In this document: piece after piece, positions 27,891 through 37,261 of the stretch
How positions within the stretch are numbered: the first letter of the stretch is position 1
Layout of the letters: the number at the start of each line of letters is the position of its first letter
Assembly (NCBI RefSeq): GCF_017565645.3
Contig: NZ_CP086136.1
Span: 7,237,501-7,301,500, forward strand
DNA: 64,000 nucleotides
From: Bradyrhizobium barranii subsp. barranii
GTDB taxonomy: Bacteria; Pseudomonadota; Alphaproteobacteria; Rhizobiales; Xanthobacteraceae
Direction of reading: 5' to 3'
Notes under the pieces: model-generated
The model's input: the letters and a program-made list of their open reading frames with translations, nothing else
Told to the model about the DNA's origin: nothing
Database searches by the model: none
Program-made: the position numbers and the translations under genes

Positions 27891-28760
27891 TCAACGCGCG
27901 GCCGTGCGGCCGAACAGGCCGTTCGGGCGCCAGATCAGGATCACGATCATCATGGTGTAGATCACGAAGGGGCCCATCTTCGGCACGTAATATTTGCCGG
28001 CGACGTCGCCGATGCCGAGCAGGAGCGAGGCCAGGAACGGCCCGGTGATCGAGGACGAGCCGCCGACGGTGACGACGATCAGGAAGTAGATCATGAACTT
28101 CAGCGGGAAATACGGATCGAGGCCGAGGATCTCGGCGCTCAGCGCGCCGCCGAGGCCGGCGAGCCCGCAACCGAAAGCGAAGGTGAAGGCGAACACCTGC
28201 GGCACGTTGATGCCAAGGCCGCTCGCGGCACGGGGATCATCGACCGCGGCGCGCAGCCGGCTGCCGAACCGGGTCTTGGCCAGCACCATCTGGAGACCAA
28301 TGGTGAGCAGGCCGCAGATCACGATGATCATCAACCGGTAGCGGCCGATGCCGACGCCGAACACGTCGAACTGGCCCTGGAGCGCAGCCGGCAAATTGAT
28401 GAACACCCGCGACGAGCCCTGGATGTAGTCGACGGCCGCGACCGACATGAACGTGAGACCGATCGTGAACAGCACCTGGTCGAGATGGCTGCGCGCATAG
28501 AGATGGCGGTAGAGCGTTCGCTCCAGCACGATGCCGATCGCAGCCGACGAGACGAAGGCGAGCGGCAGCGCGGCGAAGAACGGCCAGCCCATCCGATTGA
28601 CCAGGACCATGCAGACATAGCCGCCGGCCATGGCGAAGGCGCCGTGGGCGAGGTTGACGAAGTTCATCAGGCCGAGCGTGACCGCAAGCCCGCAAGCGAG
28701 CACGAACAGCAGCATGCCGTAGGCAACGCCATCGAACAGGTTGGTGAGGATAGAGGTCAT
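27891..28760 (-). CDS. livH: Branched-chain amino acid-type ABC transporter, permease LivH
   Basis: A 289-residue inner-membrane protein with about 8 helices. The family opening is FDGVAYGMLLFVLACGLAVT followed by LGLMNFVNLAHGAFAMAGGY, with FGSRLRAAVDDPRAASGLGI as the coupling loop. It is separated from the substrate-binding protein gene by a 167-bp gap containing a dispersed repeat and hairpins, which could lower permease expression relative to the binding protein. Confidence 0.9.
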   Translation of the reverse strand: MTSILTNLFDGVAYGMLLFVLACGLAVTLGLMNFVNLAHGAFAMAGGYVCMVLVNRMGWPFFAALPLAFVSSAAIGIVLERTLYRHLYARSHLDQVLFTIGLTFMSVAAVDYIQGSSRVFINLPAALQGQFDVFGVGIGRYRLMIIVICGLLTIGLQMVLAKTRFGSRLRAAVDDPRAASGLGINVPQVFAFTFAFGCGLAGLGGALSAEILGLDPYFPLKFMIYFLIVVTVGGSSSITGPFLASLLLGIGDVAGKYYVPKMGPFVIYTMMIVILIWRPNGLFGRTAAR

Positions 28761-28779
28761 CGTCTCAGCTTGGAGTTAT

Positions 28780-28860
28780 CGTCATGGCCGGGCTTGTCCC
28801 GGCCATCCACGTTCTTGTCCGGGCTTTGCGTGGATGCCCGGGACAAGCCCGGGCATGACG
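28780..28860. repeat. Dispersed palindromic repeat, copy 1
   Basis: Begins CGTCATGGCCGGGCTTGTCC and ends GGGACAAGCCCGGGCATGACG; the outer halves are near-perfect inverted copies. A second copy with the same first 33 bases is at 45796-45881. It sits between livK and livH of the first liv cluster. Confidence 0.8.
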
Positions 28861-28878
28861 CAGAGTGTAGCTCACGAG

Positions 28879-28927
28879 ATCCCGGGGTCGCGCTAATGCG
28901 CGCCCCGGGATGCCCCGCTTTCGCGGG
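28879..28927 (-). terminator. Paired hairpins directly after the liv binding-protein gene
   Basis: CCCGC/GCGGG (28914-28927) abuts the stop codon at 28928, followed by a 9-bp stem ATCCCGGGG (28879-28887) with CCCCGGGAT (28903-28911). No T run follows, so they more likely stabilise the binding-protein mRNA than fully terminate. Confidence 0.45.
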
Positions 28928-30118
28928 TCACTTCTTGGTCTTGCCGAGATCCTTGACGGCTTCGAAGGTCGCGAACTCGACATTGTAGAGCTCGCCGTCG
29001 ACCTTCTCGACTTTGCGGATGTAGATGTTCTGCACGATGTCGCGGGTCTCGGGGTCGATCGAGATCGGGCCGCGCGGGCTTTCCCACTTCTGGCCCTTCA
29101 TGGCTTCGACCAGCTTGGTGCCATCGGTGTCGCCGTTGGTCTTCTTCAGCGCCTCGTAGATGAGGTGGATGCCGTCATAGCCGCTCACGGCCATGAAGCC
29201 CGGGCGGTTGCCGAAGGCCTTCTTGTAGGCCGCGACGAAATCCTTGTTCATCTGCGAGGGATGCGCCGCGGAATACAGATGCGCGGTGACCGTGCCGAGC
29301 ACGGCGTCGCCCATGTTGTTGAGCAGGTCGTCGTCGGTGACGTCGCCCGGTCCGATCACCTTGATGCCGGCCTTGTCGAGGCCACGCTCGGCATACTGCT
29401 TCATGAAGTTGCCGCCCTGGCCGGCCGGCACGAACACGAAGATCGCGTCGGGCTTGGCGTCCTTCATGCGCTGGAGGAACGGCGCGAAATCCGGATTTGC
29501 GAGCGGCGTCTTCACCTCTTCGACCACCTCACCGCCGCCGGCGGTGAAATTCTGCTTGAAGAAGTTCAGCGCGTCGTTGCCCGGCGCGTAGTCGGAGGTG
29601 AGCGTCGCCACCTTCTTGATGCCGTTCTTCACCGCCCAGTCGGCGATGATGGTCGACGACTGCGCCAGCGTGAAGCTGGTGCGCACGATGTAGGGCGAGC
29701 GCTCGGTGATGATGGAGGTGCCGGCCGCCATCACGACTTCCGGGATCTTGGCCTGGGTTGCGAGCGGCGCGGCCGCGAGCGCGGCCTGCGTCACGCCGAA
29801 GCCGGCGATGAAATTGACCTTGTCGTTGACGATCAGCTCCTGCGCGGCCGTCTTGGTCTTGTCCGGAATCGCGGCGTCGTCCTTGAGGATGATCTCGATC
29901 TTCTTGCCGGCGACGGTGTCGCCCTTCTGCTGCATGTAGAGCTTGATCGCGTTCTCGATCTGCTTGCCGGTCGAGGCCTGGCCGCCGGTCATCGGCAGGA
30001 TCAGGCCGACCTTGACGGTGTCCTCGGCCTTGGCCGGCACGATGGCCGCGAGGCCGGCGATGGCGGCCGCTGCTGCGGTCCAAGAGACCTTGTAAGAAAA
30101 CGTCTTCCGTTCGAACAT
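28928..30118 (-). CDS. Periplasmic substrate-binding protein, LivK family
   Basis: A 396-residue type I periplasmic binding protein. Signal peptide to about residue 30 (SWTAAAAAIAGLAAIVPAKA), then EDTVKVGLILPMTGGQASTG and the bilobed ligand fold (KVNFIAGFGVTQAALAAAPL, GPGDVTDDDLLNN, VSGYDGIHLIYEAL). GGAGGG 7 bases before the ATG at 30118 decides the start. It delivers ligand to the LivHMGF system encoded downstream. The ligand class (branched-chain amino acid, amide or other) cannot be told from sequence. A promoter-like region with a strong palindrome lies about 240 bp upstream. Confidence 0.88.
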   Translation of the reverse strand: MFERKTFSYKVSWTAAAAAIAGLAAIVPAKAEDTVKVGLILPMTGGQASTGKQIENAIKLYMQQKGDTVAGKKIEIILKDDAAIPDKTKTAAQELIVNDKVNFIAGFGVTQAALAAAPLATQAKIPEVVMAAGTSIITERSPYIVRTSFTLAQSSTIIADWAVKNGIKKVATLTSDYAPGNDALNFFKQNFTAGGGEVVEEVKTPLANPDFAPFLQRMKDAKPDAIFVFVPAGQGGNFMKQYAERGLDKAGIKVIGPGDVTDDDLLNNMGDAVLGTVTAHLYSAAHPSQMNKDFVAAYKKAFGNRPGFMAVSGYDGIHLIYEALKKTNGDTDGTKLVEAMKGQKWESPRGPISIDPETRDIVQNIYIRKVEKVDGELYNVEFATFEAVKDLGKTKK

Positions 30119-30639
30119 CAGATGTCCCTCCCCTTCATTCCTGACCTCTTGTGCGCCGGACCGAGTGCCCGGTCCTTGGCTCAACCTTAGCTCACGCACG
30201 CGCGATGTCGCGCCACATGGCGTCTTTCGCGCCCTTATTGTCAATCGGACGTTTGGCGACCATTCGGCGCAAGCCGCGCGTCCCGATTGCCGACGACGGG
30301 AGCGATGCCGTGGTTACGTCGGGGTAACCCGAGCCCCCGATCCTGGCCGCTCCTATTTGTACGATTGTACAAATAAAATGGACCTGTCAACGAAAAAGCC
30401 CCGCCGCCGACCAAGCCAGTTTGTCGCGTGCCCCTTGCCACAGTCTAGAAAGCGACCAGACGCGTGGATGGAGGATTTCGTCTTTCTTTTGCAGAATTCG
30501 GACACCGGCGAGTCTTCGGTTCAGCGCAAATCGGTAGCTAATTACCTACCTCGAATAAGTCTATTTTACCTTGTTGAAGACTACTCTTCCCGCGCCAGCC
30601 TAACCCGGCGTCCAACCTGACTGAATTCGCGCGCGCACA
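30119..30639. other. 521-bp gene-free divergent region
   Basis: Between the liv binding-protein gene (minus) and the lipoprotein gene (plus). It holds the palindrome and promoter-like boxes at 30354-30390 and a weaker GGTAG/CTACC pair (30533-30550). It is visibly richer in A+T from about 30480 to 30600. Open frames here have no ribosome-binding site and poor codon use. Confidence 0.6.
30354..30390 (-). promoter_or_regulatory. Promoter with overlapping operator-like palindrome, directed to the liv operon
   Basis: On the minus strand TTGACA (30390-30385) is followed after 15 bp by TACAAT (30369-30364). The -10 lies inside a perfect palindrome with 9-bp arms TATTTGTAC (30354-30362) and GTACAAATA (30367-30375). 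A repressor bound here would block polymerase. The spacer is shorter than the usual 17 bp, which may indicate dependence on an activator. Confidence 0.5.
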
Positions 30640-30924
30640 ATGCTCAAGCCCTTCCGCTCCGTCCTCACCCTCTTTGCGCTCGCCGCGGGGCTGTCCGGCT
30701 GCGGCACCGTCAACGAAAAGCTCACCGCCGGCATGGGCGACTACGTCCCGCAATGGGCCGGCGGCCTGCCGGCCGACGCACCGCCGCGGCCCGGCACGCC
30801 GCAATACGACGCCTACATGAAAGAGCGCGAACGCAAGCGGCTGCTGCCGGCGGCGGATCGCGAGAAGGAAGAGCAGGCGCAGAAGGGTGCGACGGGGTCC
30901 ACGTCGGGCGGCGCGGTGCGCTGA
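30640..30924 (+). CDS. Small lipoprotein
   Basis: A 94-residue protein with a type II signal peptide: MLKPFRSVLTLFALAAG then lipobox LSGC, with lipidation expected at the Cys of residue 21. The mature part is short and Pro-rich (WAGGLPADAPPRPGTPQYDA) and ends in a charged, probably helical tail (MKERERKRLLPAADREKEEQ). PxxPGTPxYDAYxxER-type tails are common in small rhizobial lipoproteins of unknown role. It is an outer- or inner-membrane-anchored periplasmic protein. It stands alone; a repeat element follows. Confidence 0.75.
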   Translation: MLKPFRSVLTLFALAAGLSGCGTVNEKLTAGMGDYVPQWAGGLPADAPPRPGTPQYDAYMKERERKRLLPAADREKEEQAQKGATGSTSGGAVR

Positions 30925-30944
30925 GGCACAACAACGATCTCGCT

Positions 30945-31043
30945 GTCATTCCGGGACGCCTCGCAGAGGCGAACTATGGTGCGCAATTGCGCACCCGAGA
31001 ATCTCGAGGTTCCGGATTCGCGCGTCGCGCGCTCCGGAACGAC
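30945..31043. repeat. Intergenic palindromic repeat element
   Basis: Starts GTCATTCCGGGACGCCTCGC and ends GCTCCGGAACGAC, with inner stems GGTGCGCAATTGCGCACC and CGCGCGTCGCGCG-like. It is related to the element at 19491-19584 and fills the gap between two convergent genes. Confidence 0.65.
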
Positions 31044-31049
31044 GGGCAA

Positions 31050-31913
31050 TCAATCCATGAACACCACGGTCTTGCGGCCGTTGAGGATGACGCGGTCGTC
31101 GAGGTGGTAGCGGATCGCGCGGGCCAGCACGCGCCGCTCGATATCGCGGCCCTTGCGGACGAGATCCTCCGGCGTGTCGCGGTGGCTGATGCGCTCGACG
31201 TCCTGATCGACGATCGGGCCTTCGTCGAGGTCGCGCGTGACGTAATGGGCGGTAGCGCCGATCAGCTTGACGCCGCGCTCATGGGCCTGGTGATAGGGCT
31301 TTGCGCCCTTGAAGCCCGGCAGGAACGAGTGGTGGATGTTGATGCAGCGGCCGGAAAGCTTGGCAGAAAGATCATCCGACAGGATCTGCATGTAGCGCGC
31401 GAGCACGACGAGATCGGTTCGGGTCTCGGCGACGAGATCGAGGATCTGCGCCTCCTGCTCGCGCTTGGTCTCCTTGGTGACGGGCAGATGGTGGAACGGG
31501 ATTCCGCCGAAGTCGAGCCCGGCATAGACCTCGCGCGGATGGTTGGAGACGATTGCGGTCGGGACCATCGGTAGCTCGCCGGTGCGCCAGCGATAGAGGA
31601 TGTCGACCAGGCAGTGGTCGGACTTCGACACCAGCAGCATCACCTTGCGATGCGCGGCACGGTCGCGCATCTGCCACTCCATGCCGAAACGCTCCGCGAT
31701 CGCGGCAAAGCCGGTCTGGAGCGCCGACAGCTCCACGGCGAGATCGGCCGCGGTGAACACCACGCGCATGAAGAACTTCTTGGTCTCGATGTCGTCGAAC
31801 TGCTGGGCATCGAGAATGTTCTGTCCGTTATGGGCCAGGAAGGTCGACACCGCTGAGACGATGCCGGGACGATCCGGACAGGACAGGGTCAGGACATATT
31901 GATGATCGGGCAT
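31050..31913 (-). CDS. purU: Formyltetrahydrofolate deformylase
   Basis: A 287-residue enzyme that hydrolyses 10-formyl-THF to THF and formate, balancing one-carbon pools. N-terminal ACT domain ([20 protein letters not shown]) and a C-terminal formyltransferase-like domain with catalytic Asn/His in [12 protein letters not shown] and Asp in [17 protein letters not shown]. The start at 31913 gives the normal length; the extension upstream lacks homology. It belongs functionally with ahcY, metK and the MetE-like gene nearby. In Escherichia coli PurU is regulated by methionine and glycine through the ACT domain. Confidence 0.95.
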   Translation of the reverse strand: MPDHQYVLTLSCPDRPGIVSAVSTFLAHNGQNILDAQQFDDIETKKFFMRVVFTAADLAVELSALQTGFAAIAERFGMEWQMRDRAAHRKVMLLVSKSDHCLVDILYRWRTGELPMVPTAIVSNHPREVYAGLDFGGIPFHHLPVTKETKREQEAQILDLVAETRTDLVVLARYMQILSDDLSAKLSGRCINIHHSFLPGFKGAKPYHQAHERGVKLIGATAHYVTRDLDEGPIVDQDVERISHRDTPEDLVRKGRDIERRVLARAIRYHLDDRVILNGRKTVVFMD

Positions 31914-32087
31914 GGCTCTTGATGAAGGTTTGGGCAGCGACTGCGGAACGACCCGCGATTTGCGCCCTGCTCTATCACCGACCCCGCCCTCGCGCCAATC
32001 CCAAGACTTGATCCCAAAGACTTGCGTCAGCATAAAGCGCGGAGTCAGGATGAACGGACCATTGCAATTTACCGCCGGAGCACACCC

Positions 32088-32927
32088 ATGGCCGACCGCT
32101 TGAACGGCTACCGCATCCTGATCCTGGAGACGCGCGAGGAGGCGCAGTTTTCAAAGCTTCTGGCGGAGCAAGGTGCCGATGTCGTGCAGTGCCCGATGTT
32201 CACTATTCACGACGCGCCCGATCCCGCCCCGGTCGAGGCCTGGATCCGCCGCGCCATCGACCAGCCCTTTGACGATCTCGTGCTGATGACGGGCGAAGGC
32301 CTGCGGCGGATCATGAAGCTCGCGCGGAGCCGTGGTCTCGACCAGGCTCTGGTCGCAGCCCTCGCCAAATCGCGAAAATTCACTCGCGGCCCGAAGCCCG
32401 GCAAGGCGTTGCGCGAGATCTCCCTCGATGCGCAGCAGACCACGGAGAAGCCGACCACCGAGGGCGTGATCGAAATACTGGGCAGGCTCGACTTGAACGG
32501 GCGACGCGTCGGCCTTCAGCTTTATCCGGACAAGGACCACAGCGCACTGACCGGCGCACTTGCCGCGCAAGGCGCCGATGTCGATACGGTGCTGCCTTAT
32601 GCCTACGACTCAAAGGCGGCGGACGCCAACATCGTCGCCGCCATCGACGACATGGCCGAGGGGCGGATCGATTCCATCGCGCTGACCAATCTTGGCCAGG
32701 TCCGCCGCCTCGTGGAAGCCGCGAAGGCACATGGCAGTGAGGCGAAGTTGCGCGCAGGGTTGGAGCGGACGCTGATTGCGTCGGTGGGTCCCGCGGTGTC
32801 GGGAGAGCTCGCCGCCCATGGCCTGCGCACGGACATCGCACCGGCGGAAGACCACTATTTCATGCGCCCGCTGATCTCGGCGATGGCGGCAGCGCTCGCC
32901 GAGAAACGGCCGAAGGTGGCGGGTTAG
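32088..32927 (+). CDS. Uroporphyrinogen-III synthase-like protein (HemD family)
   Basis: A 279-residue protein starting [20 protein letters not shown]. Two alternating alpha/beta lobes typical of Hem[21 protein letters not shown] in lobe 1 and [20 protein letters not shown] in lobe 2, with [20 protein letters not shown] near the end. HemD closes and inverts ring D of hydroxymethylbilane on the way to haem, sirohaem and cobalamin. It is longer than the usual ~250 residues and has no hem or cob neighbours, so it could be a paralogue with a different role. CGGAG precedes the ATG at 32088. It converges with the peroxiredoxin gene. Confidence 0.75.
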   Translation: MADRLNGYRILILETREEAQFSKLLAEQGADVVQCPMFTIHDAPDPAPVEAWIRRAIDQPFDDLVLMTGEGLRRIMKLARSRGLDQALVAALAKSRKFTRGPKPGKALREISLDAQQTTEKPTTEGVIEILGRLDLNGRRVGLQLYPDKDHSALTGALAAQGADVDTVLPYAYDSKAADANIVAAIDDMAEGRIDSIALTNLGQVRRLVEAAKAHGSEAKLRAGLERTLIASVGPAVSGELAAHGLRTDIAPAEDHYFMRPLISAMAAALAEKRPKVAG

Positions 32928-32944
32928 TCACCAGCCGACGATGC

Positions 32945-33625
32945 TTAGCTCGCCACCTGCGAGGCGGCCGACATCAACTCCTGAGGGCTCGGAGCCCCGA
33001 ACATGCGGTGGCCGCCTTCAGGAACCTCGGTAAAGGTCCAGCGCACGATCCCCTCGCGATCGAGCAGGAACTGGCCGAACAGCTGGCCCTGGCCGGTTGC
33101 CGCCATGCGCTGATCGGCCTCCATCATCTCGTAGCCGTCCTTGTTGTTGAGGTACTCGGCAGCCGCCAACCGATTCATCGACCCCGACGTTTCGCCGGGC
33201 ACCTCCACCTGCATGCTCTTGACGACGTCCATACCCACCTTGCGCGGCCACTCGGTTTCGTTCTCCGTAAACTCGATAGTGGGCAGGCCGAACGCGCGGT
33301 GCGAGACCCGCTCGGGGTCGGACGCGGCGAGCAGATTGGGCAAGGGATGATAGCGGAAGTAGAGCCGCGCGCGCTCGATGGGCGTGTTCACGACCGTGAG
33401 ACTTTCGACGCCCTTGTCGCGCAGGGCTGCGTCAAGTTGCGCCTGTGCCGCGATGTGGCGCCGACAGAACGGGCAGTGCAGCCCGCGAAACAAGCCGATC
33501 AATATCGGGCTATGCCCGCGAAAATCCTGGAGCGCGATCGTTCCATCGCGTGTGATCGCGTCCAGCACGATGTTCGGTGCGCGATCGCCCGGTTGAAGCG
33601 GTCCGTCGACATGAAGTTCTGACAT
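32945..33625 (-). CDS. Peroxiredoxin-like (AhpC/TSA, redoxin) family protein
   Basis: A 226-residue thioredoxin-fold protein: QPGDRAPNIVLDAITRDGTI at the N-terminus, then LFRGLHCPFCRRHIAAQAQL with a CPFC redox motif, and FLLDREGIVRWTFTEVPEGG in the C-terminal part. The CxxC motif is thioredoxin-like rather than the single-Cys VCP motif of classical peroxiredoxins, as in the peroxiredoxin-like (AhpC/TSA) subgroup. It probably reduces peroxides or disulfides in the cytoplasm. No signal peptide. It is 21 bp from the downstream end of the cyclase gene on the same strand, possibly co-transcribed. Confidence 0.85.
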   Translation of the reverse strand: MSELHVDGPLQPGDRAPNIVLDAITRDGTIALQDFRGHSPILIGLFRGLHCPFCRRHIAAQAQLDAALRDKGVESLTVVNTPIERARLYFRYHPLPNLLAASDPERVSHRAFGLPTIEFTENETEWPRKVGMDVVKSMQVEVPGETSGSMNRLAAAEYLNNKDGYEMMEADQRMAATGQGQLFGQFLLDREGIVRWTFTEVPEGGHRMFGAPSPQELMSAASQVAS

Positions 33626-33646
33626 GGTTGAACTCCTTCATATGAC

Positions 33647-36600
33647 CTAGTCAAGAAATGGCAGTACGATCAGCCCGGCGGGATCAAGCCCGTGGCGGGC
33701 GCAGACATCATGCGCCAGCGCGAAATATCGGTCGGCCTCGGGCATGTCGCCTCGATCAAGGCTCAGCGTGGCGAGACCATCATAGCATGGAAAGAGCTGC
33801 TGCGGTTCGCCGGTTTCGTTCGCCACCTCGATTGCCTCATTGTAGCAAAGGGCGGCCAGATCGGGGCGGAAGTGGCATTGATGGATTTGCCCGAGAACGA
33901 TCAGGGGCACAGAGAGATGTTCGCGCTGATCGAGTGCCCGGTCGATTTCGATCGCCTTCTCGGCAGCCGGCACGCCTTCCTCGGTACATCTGTCCGTGAA
34001 GGTGCAACACGCAACGGCAAAATTGGCAAGGAGGCGTGCCTGGAAGCCGAGATCCCCGATCCGACGCGCGACATCGAGTCCACGCCGGCAGACCTCCACG
34101 GCTTTCGCCGGGTCGACAATCGTGTAGAGCACACCGAGATTGGTGTAGCCGCGGCAGGCTACGTTAAGGAAGCCGGCTGTTTCGGCGGCCGCAACACTTT
34201 GCTCCACCTCGCGCACTGCCTCCTCGTGTCGTCCAAGCCGCGCCAGCGCAACGCCCTTGGTGTTGAGGGCCTCCGCAATCGCACGTGCGGCCTCGGGCCC
34301 ACTCTGCTCGTCCGCGTCCGCCGGTACGGACCGTGCATAGCCGAGCGCCTCGTCCGCCCATCTTGCGGCGGCGACGTGATCGCCGGTCCGAAACGCGAGA
34401 CGGCCGCGCTCCTGCAGGAGATGCGCCCACTCGATGGGCGCGTCGGTCCCTCCAAGCAGGTTGGCCGCCTCGGCGTAATGCGTCTCTGCCTTGATCCGCT
34501 TGCCGGCGTCCCACAGCAATCGGCCAAGCTTGCGAAGAATTCGTGCTTCGCCGATACCGTCCTGTAAGGCGCGGTGCCCCTCCAACGCGCTCTGATAGTG
34601 CTCCTCGGCTGTGTTCCGGCGGCCAGCCGCGCCACAAAGGTCCGCAATCCGCTCGTACAGGACCAGACGTTCCGGCTCCCGTTCGCCGCCGGTCAACAGT
34701 ACGGCGAGGGCCTGTTGGTAGAGACGGATGGCATCATCGTTCGCATAGCTCGCGCGTGCCCGATCGCCGGCCGCGCGCAGATAGCGTGCGCCTTTCGGCT
34801 TGCTCGCGCTCAGACTGAAGTGATGTCCGAGCAGTATGAGATCTTCGAGGCGCTCGGGCTCATGGCCATAGAGCCTCTCCAGCGCCCCGCCGATCCGTCC
34901 ATGAAGCTCGATCCGGCGCTGCAGAAGCAGGTTTTGATAGATCACGTCCTGAAGCATGGTTTGCGTGAAGCGGTAGGTTCGCAGTGAAATCGAGTTCGCG
35001 CCCGCGATCTCCTCGATGATCTCCGCGTCGCACAGAAGCTCGAGCCCTGCTTCAACCCTTGCTGGCTCGGTTGCCGCCGCACCGAGTGCAACCGCATCAA
35101 AACGCGGGCCGATCACGGCGGCCTCCTGTGCCAGGCGGCGCACCTGATGCGGCAACCGGTCGAGACGCGCCAGCAACAACGCCTGAATGCTTGCCGGAAT
35201 ATCGGCGGCCGCTTCATCCGACTTGATCCGCCACTGCGCGCCGTCGCGCTCGAGGGTGCCGACTTCGATGAGGCCGCGTATGATCTCCTCGAGGAAAAGC
35301 GGATTGCCGCCGGCGCGATCGAGGATTCGACCGAACAGACCTCCCGGCGGTTCACGCCAACCGTGACTGAAATAGGCCGCGAGCAGCTCTTGTCCGTCGG
35401 CGTCGCCAAGCGGGGGCAGCCGAAGGGTTGTGTGACTGATCCTGCTCGAACCGAACTGGTCCAGTTCCAGCATCGGCCGATGCGTAAACAGCAGCATCAG
35501 CCGCGTCCGCTCCAGTCGGTCCATCAGGAACCGCAACGCTTCAAGCGAGACCGCATCGGCCCAATGCAGATCCTCGACGATGATCAGCAGTGGCGACAGT
35601 GCCAGGCGGCGTTCGAAGACGGTGCGAATCGCGAAGAATATCTGCCGGCGGAGCTGTTCGGGCTCGACATGCCTGAGGGCGGCGTTGGGGTCGCCGAGGC
35701 CGAGGACGTGCAGATAGAGGGGCATCAGGCGGTCGGCCTCGTCGGTCGCGAGGCCAAGCTCCGACAGCGCTTCGGCGACCTTCGCCTCCGCCTCTACGGC
35801 GCCCGCCTTCTGCGCGATGCCATAGGCGCTACGCAGCACGGCGGCGAGAGTGCCGTAGGATTGTTCGCCGAGCGGCGAGCACGCCGCGTGCCGGATCGCC
35901 ACGCCGGCGAATCGATCCTGGTCGCGGATGCGCGCGACGAACTCGCTGACCAGGCGCGTTTTCCCGATGCCGGCTTCGCCGACCAGCCGCACCAGTTGAG
36001 CCGCGCCGCCGCACGCGCGATCAAGGCTGCCGATCAGGCGCGCAAGCTCGGCGTCGCGCCCGATCAACGGCGCATTGAGGCCCAGCGTGTCGAGACCGCG
36101 CGCCGCACGGGGCGTGTCGAGCGGCTCCTTCAGACGGTGGACCAGCACGCTGCCCATCTTGCCCTTGAGCGAGACCTCGCCAAGCGAGTCATAGGAGAAC
36201 GCATGCCGCGTCAGACGGTGGGTCAACGGCCCGACCAGCACCTCGCCCGGAGCCGCCATCGACTGTAGTCGCTGGGCGGTATTCACCGTGTCGCCGGTCA
36301 CCGAATAGGATTTGGAAACACCCGCCCCGAGCCCGCCCGCGACGACGTGCCCTGTGTTGATGCCGACATGGAGCAGCAGCGGTGAACCGGCATACGCCTC
36401 CGCGCGTTCGCTGAGGCGCGCCGTCCGGCCGATCATGTCGAGGGCAGCGCGCATCGCCCGCTCCGGGTCGTCCTCGTGCGCCGCCGGCGCACCAAACAGA
36501 GCCAGCAGCGCATCGCCGATGAATTTGTCCACGAAGCCGCCAAAGCTTTGCACCGCGGCCGTCAACTCCTCGAACAATTCGTTTTGAAGCGTCTGCATGA

Positions 36601-36967
36601 CCTCGGGGTCGAGCCGCTCGCTCATCGCAGTGAAGCCGCTGAGGTCAGCAAACAGCACGGTGATGGTGCGGCGGTTCGCCTCGCTGTCGATCTTGTCCGA
36701 CGGAGCTCGAAATGCGGCTTGAGCCTCCTCCGCCGGCACGAGCGGCGGAGAGGAGGACTGGATCGGGAGCGTCGTCTGGCTCGTCCGCGCCGATGTCTGC
36801 CCGCCTGTGGGGACCTCAGCGACGAAGGCACCGCATTTCGGGCAATAGGCGAAATCCGGCGCGCATGGAAAGCCGCAGCCAGGGCACGCGTTCGGCTGCT
36901 TCGTGCCGCACTTCGGGCAGAAGGCAAAGCCGCTCTGGACCTCTAAACCACAGCAAGAGCAGTTCAT
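33647..36967 (-). CDS. Zinc-ribbon / class III adenylate cyclase / AAA ATPase / TPR protein
   Basis: A 1106-residue multidomain protein. Two zinc ribbons at residues 3-21 and 28-45 (paired CxxC knuckles), a class III cyclase domain (~100-280) and a P-loop ATPase (~298-600; Walker A GEAGIGKT at 330-337, Walker B LLIIVEDLHWAD), then a TPR region to the C-terminus. Cyclase residues are complete: metal Asp108 (FADLSG) and Asp152 (FIGDALLALFG), adenine-selecting Lys148 and Asp226, and transition-state Asn229 and Arg233. It should therefore make cAMP, gated by an STAND-like ATPase/TPR sensor. Cytoplasmic, no membrane segment. Similar architectures are common in Bradyrhizobium. The ligand is unknown. 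Confidence 0.9.
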   Translation of the reverse strand: MNCSCCGLEVQSGFAFCPKCGTKQPNACPGCGFPCAPDFAYCPKCGAFVAEVPTGGQTSARTSQTTLPIQSSSPPLVPAEEAQAAFRAPSDKIDSEANRRTITVLFADLSGFTAMSERLDPEVMQTLQNELFEELTAAVQSFGGFVDKFIGDALLALFGAPAAHEDDPERAMRAALDMIGRTARLSERAEAYAGSPLLLHVGINTGHVVAGGLGAGVSKSYSVTGDTVNTAQRLQSMAAPGEVLVGPLTHRLTRHAFSYDSLGEVSLKGKMGSVLVHRLKEPLDTPRAARGLDTLGLNAPLIGRDAELARLIGSLDRACGGAAQLVRLVGEAGIGKTRLVSEFVARIRDQDRFAGVAIRHAACSPLGEQSYGTLAAVLRSAYGIAQKAGAVEAEAKVAEALSELGLATDEADRLMPLYLHVLGLGDPNAALRHVEPEQLRRQIFFAIRTVFERRLALSPLLIIVEDLHWADAVSLEALRFLMDRLERTRLMLLFTHRPMLELDQFGSSRISHTTLRLPPLGDADGQELLAAYFSHGWREPPGGLFGRILDRAGGNPLFLEEIIRGLIEVGTLERDGAQWRIKSDEAAADIPASIQALLLARLDRLPHQVRRLAQEAAVIGPRFDAVALGAAATEPARVEAGLELLCDAEIIEEIAGANSISLRTYRFTQTMLQDVIYQNLLLQRRIELHGRIGGALERLYGHEPERLEDLILLGHHFSLSASKPKGARYLRAAGDRARASYANDDAIRLYQQALAVLLTGGEREPERLVLYERIADLCGAAGRRNTAEEHYQSALEGHRALQDGIGEARILRKLGRLLWDAGKRIKAETHYAEAANLLGGTDAPIEWAHLLQERGRLAFRTGDHVAAARWADEALGYARSVPADADEQSGPEAARAIAEALNTKGVALARLGRHEEAVREVEQSVAAAETAGFLNVACRGYTNLGVLYTIVDPAKAVEVCRRGLDVARRIGDLGFQARLLANFAVACCTFTDRCTEEGVPAAEKAIEIDRALDQREHLSVPLIVLGQIHQCHFRPDLAALCYNEAIEVANETGEPQQLFPCYDGLATLSLDRGDMPEADRYFALAHDVCARHGLDPAGLIVLPFLD

Positions 36968-37175
36968 GGGTCAAGACCTCGCGGAAGCCGCGATGGCGCG
37001 AGTTCCTGGACCTGCCGAATGGGCCCAGGAACCAGGCAAGCATGGGCTCGTCACACGGGAAGAGCAAGCGGTGGTTGATCACCCGCTCCGTATCGGCTAG
37101 GCGACGAAGCGATGCTGCGGGCGCACTGGCGCACCGCAAATCGTCGGCAGGCATGGCGGCATGCGGTAGCGCCAA

Positions 37176-37203
37176 TTGACAGAGGCATGGCCGGGGCTAC
37201 CCT
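37176..37203 (+). promoter_or_regulatory. Sigma-70-type promoter of the MFS gene
   Basis: TTGACA (37176-37181), 16-bp spacer, TACCCT (37198-37203). Transcription would start near 37210, just ahead of AAGGGGG (37224-37230) and the GTG at 37238. Confidence 0.5.
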
Positions 37204-37237
37204 GCCAACAGAAGAACAAAAATAAGGGGGAATCGCC

Positions 37238-37261
37238 GTGAAACCCGTCATCGCATCTTGA
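37238..37261 (+). other. 7-codon upstream reading frame overlapping the MFS start
   Basis: GTG at 37238 has an excellent ribosome-binding site (AAGGGGG 8 bases before) and encodes MKPVIAS before TGA at 37259-37261, which overlaps the TTG start of the MFS gene at 37258 as TTGA. Either a leader minicistron that couples translation, or a one-base deletion separating the true N-terminus from the rest. Confidence 0.45.

Noticed and set aside
27780..28988. 402-codon open frame on the plus strand over livH and the repeat
   Set aside because: Antisense to livH; crosses a dispersed repeat, which real genes here do not do.
30165..30620. 151-codon plus-strand frame in the liv promoter region
   Set aside because: It runs through the promoter/operator palindrome, begins inside the opposite gene's leader and shows no ribosome-binding site.
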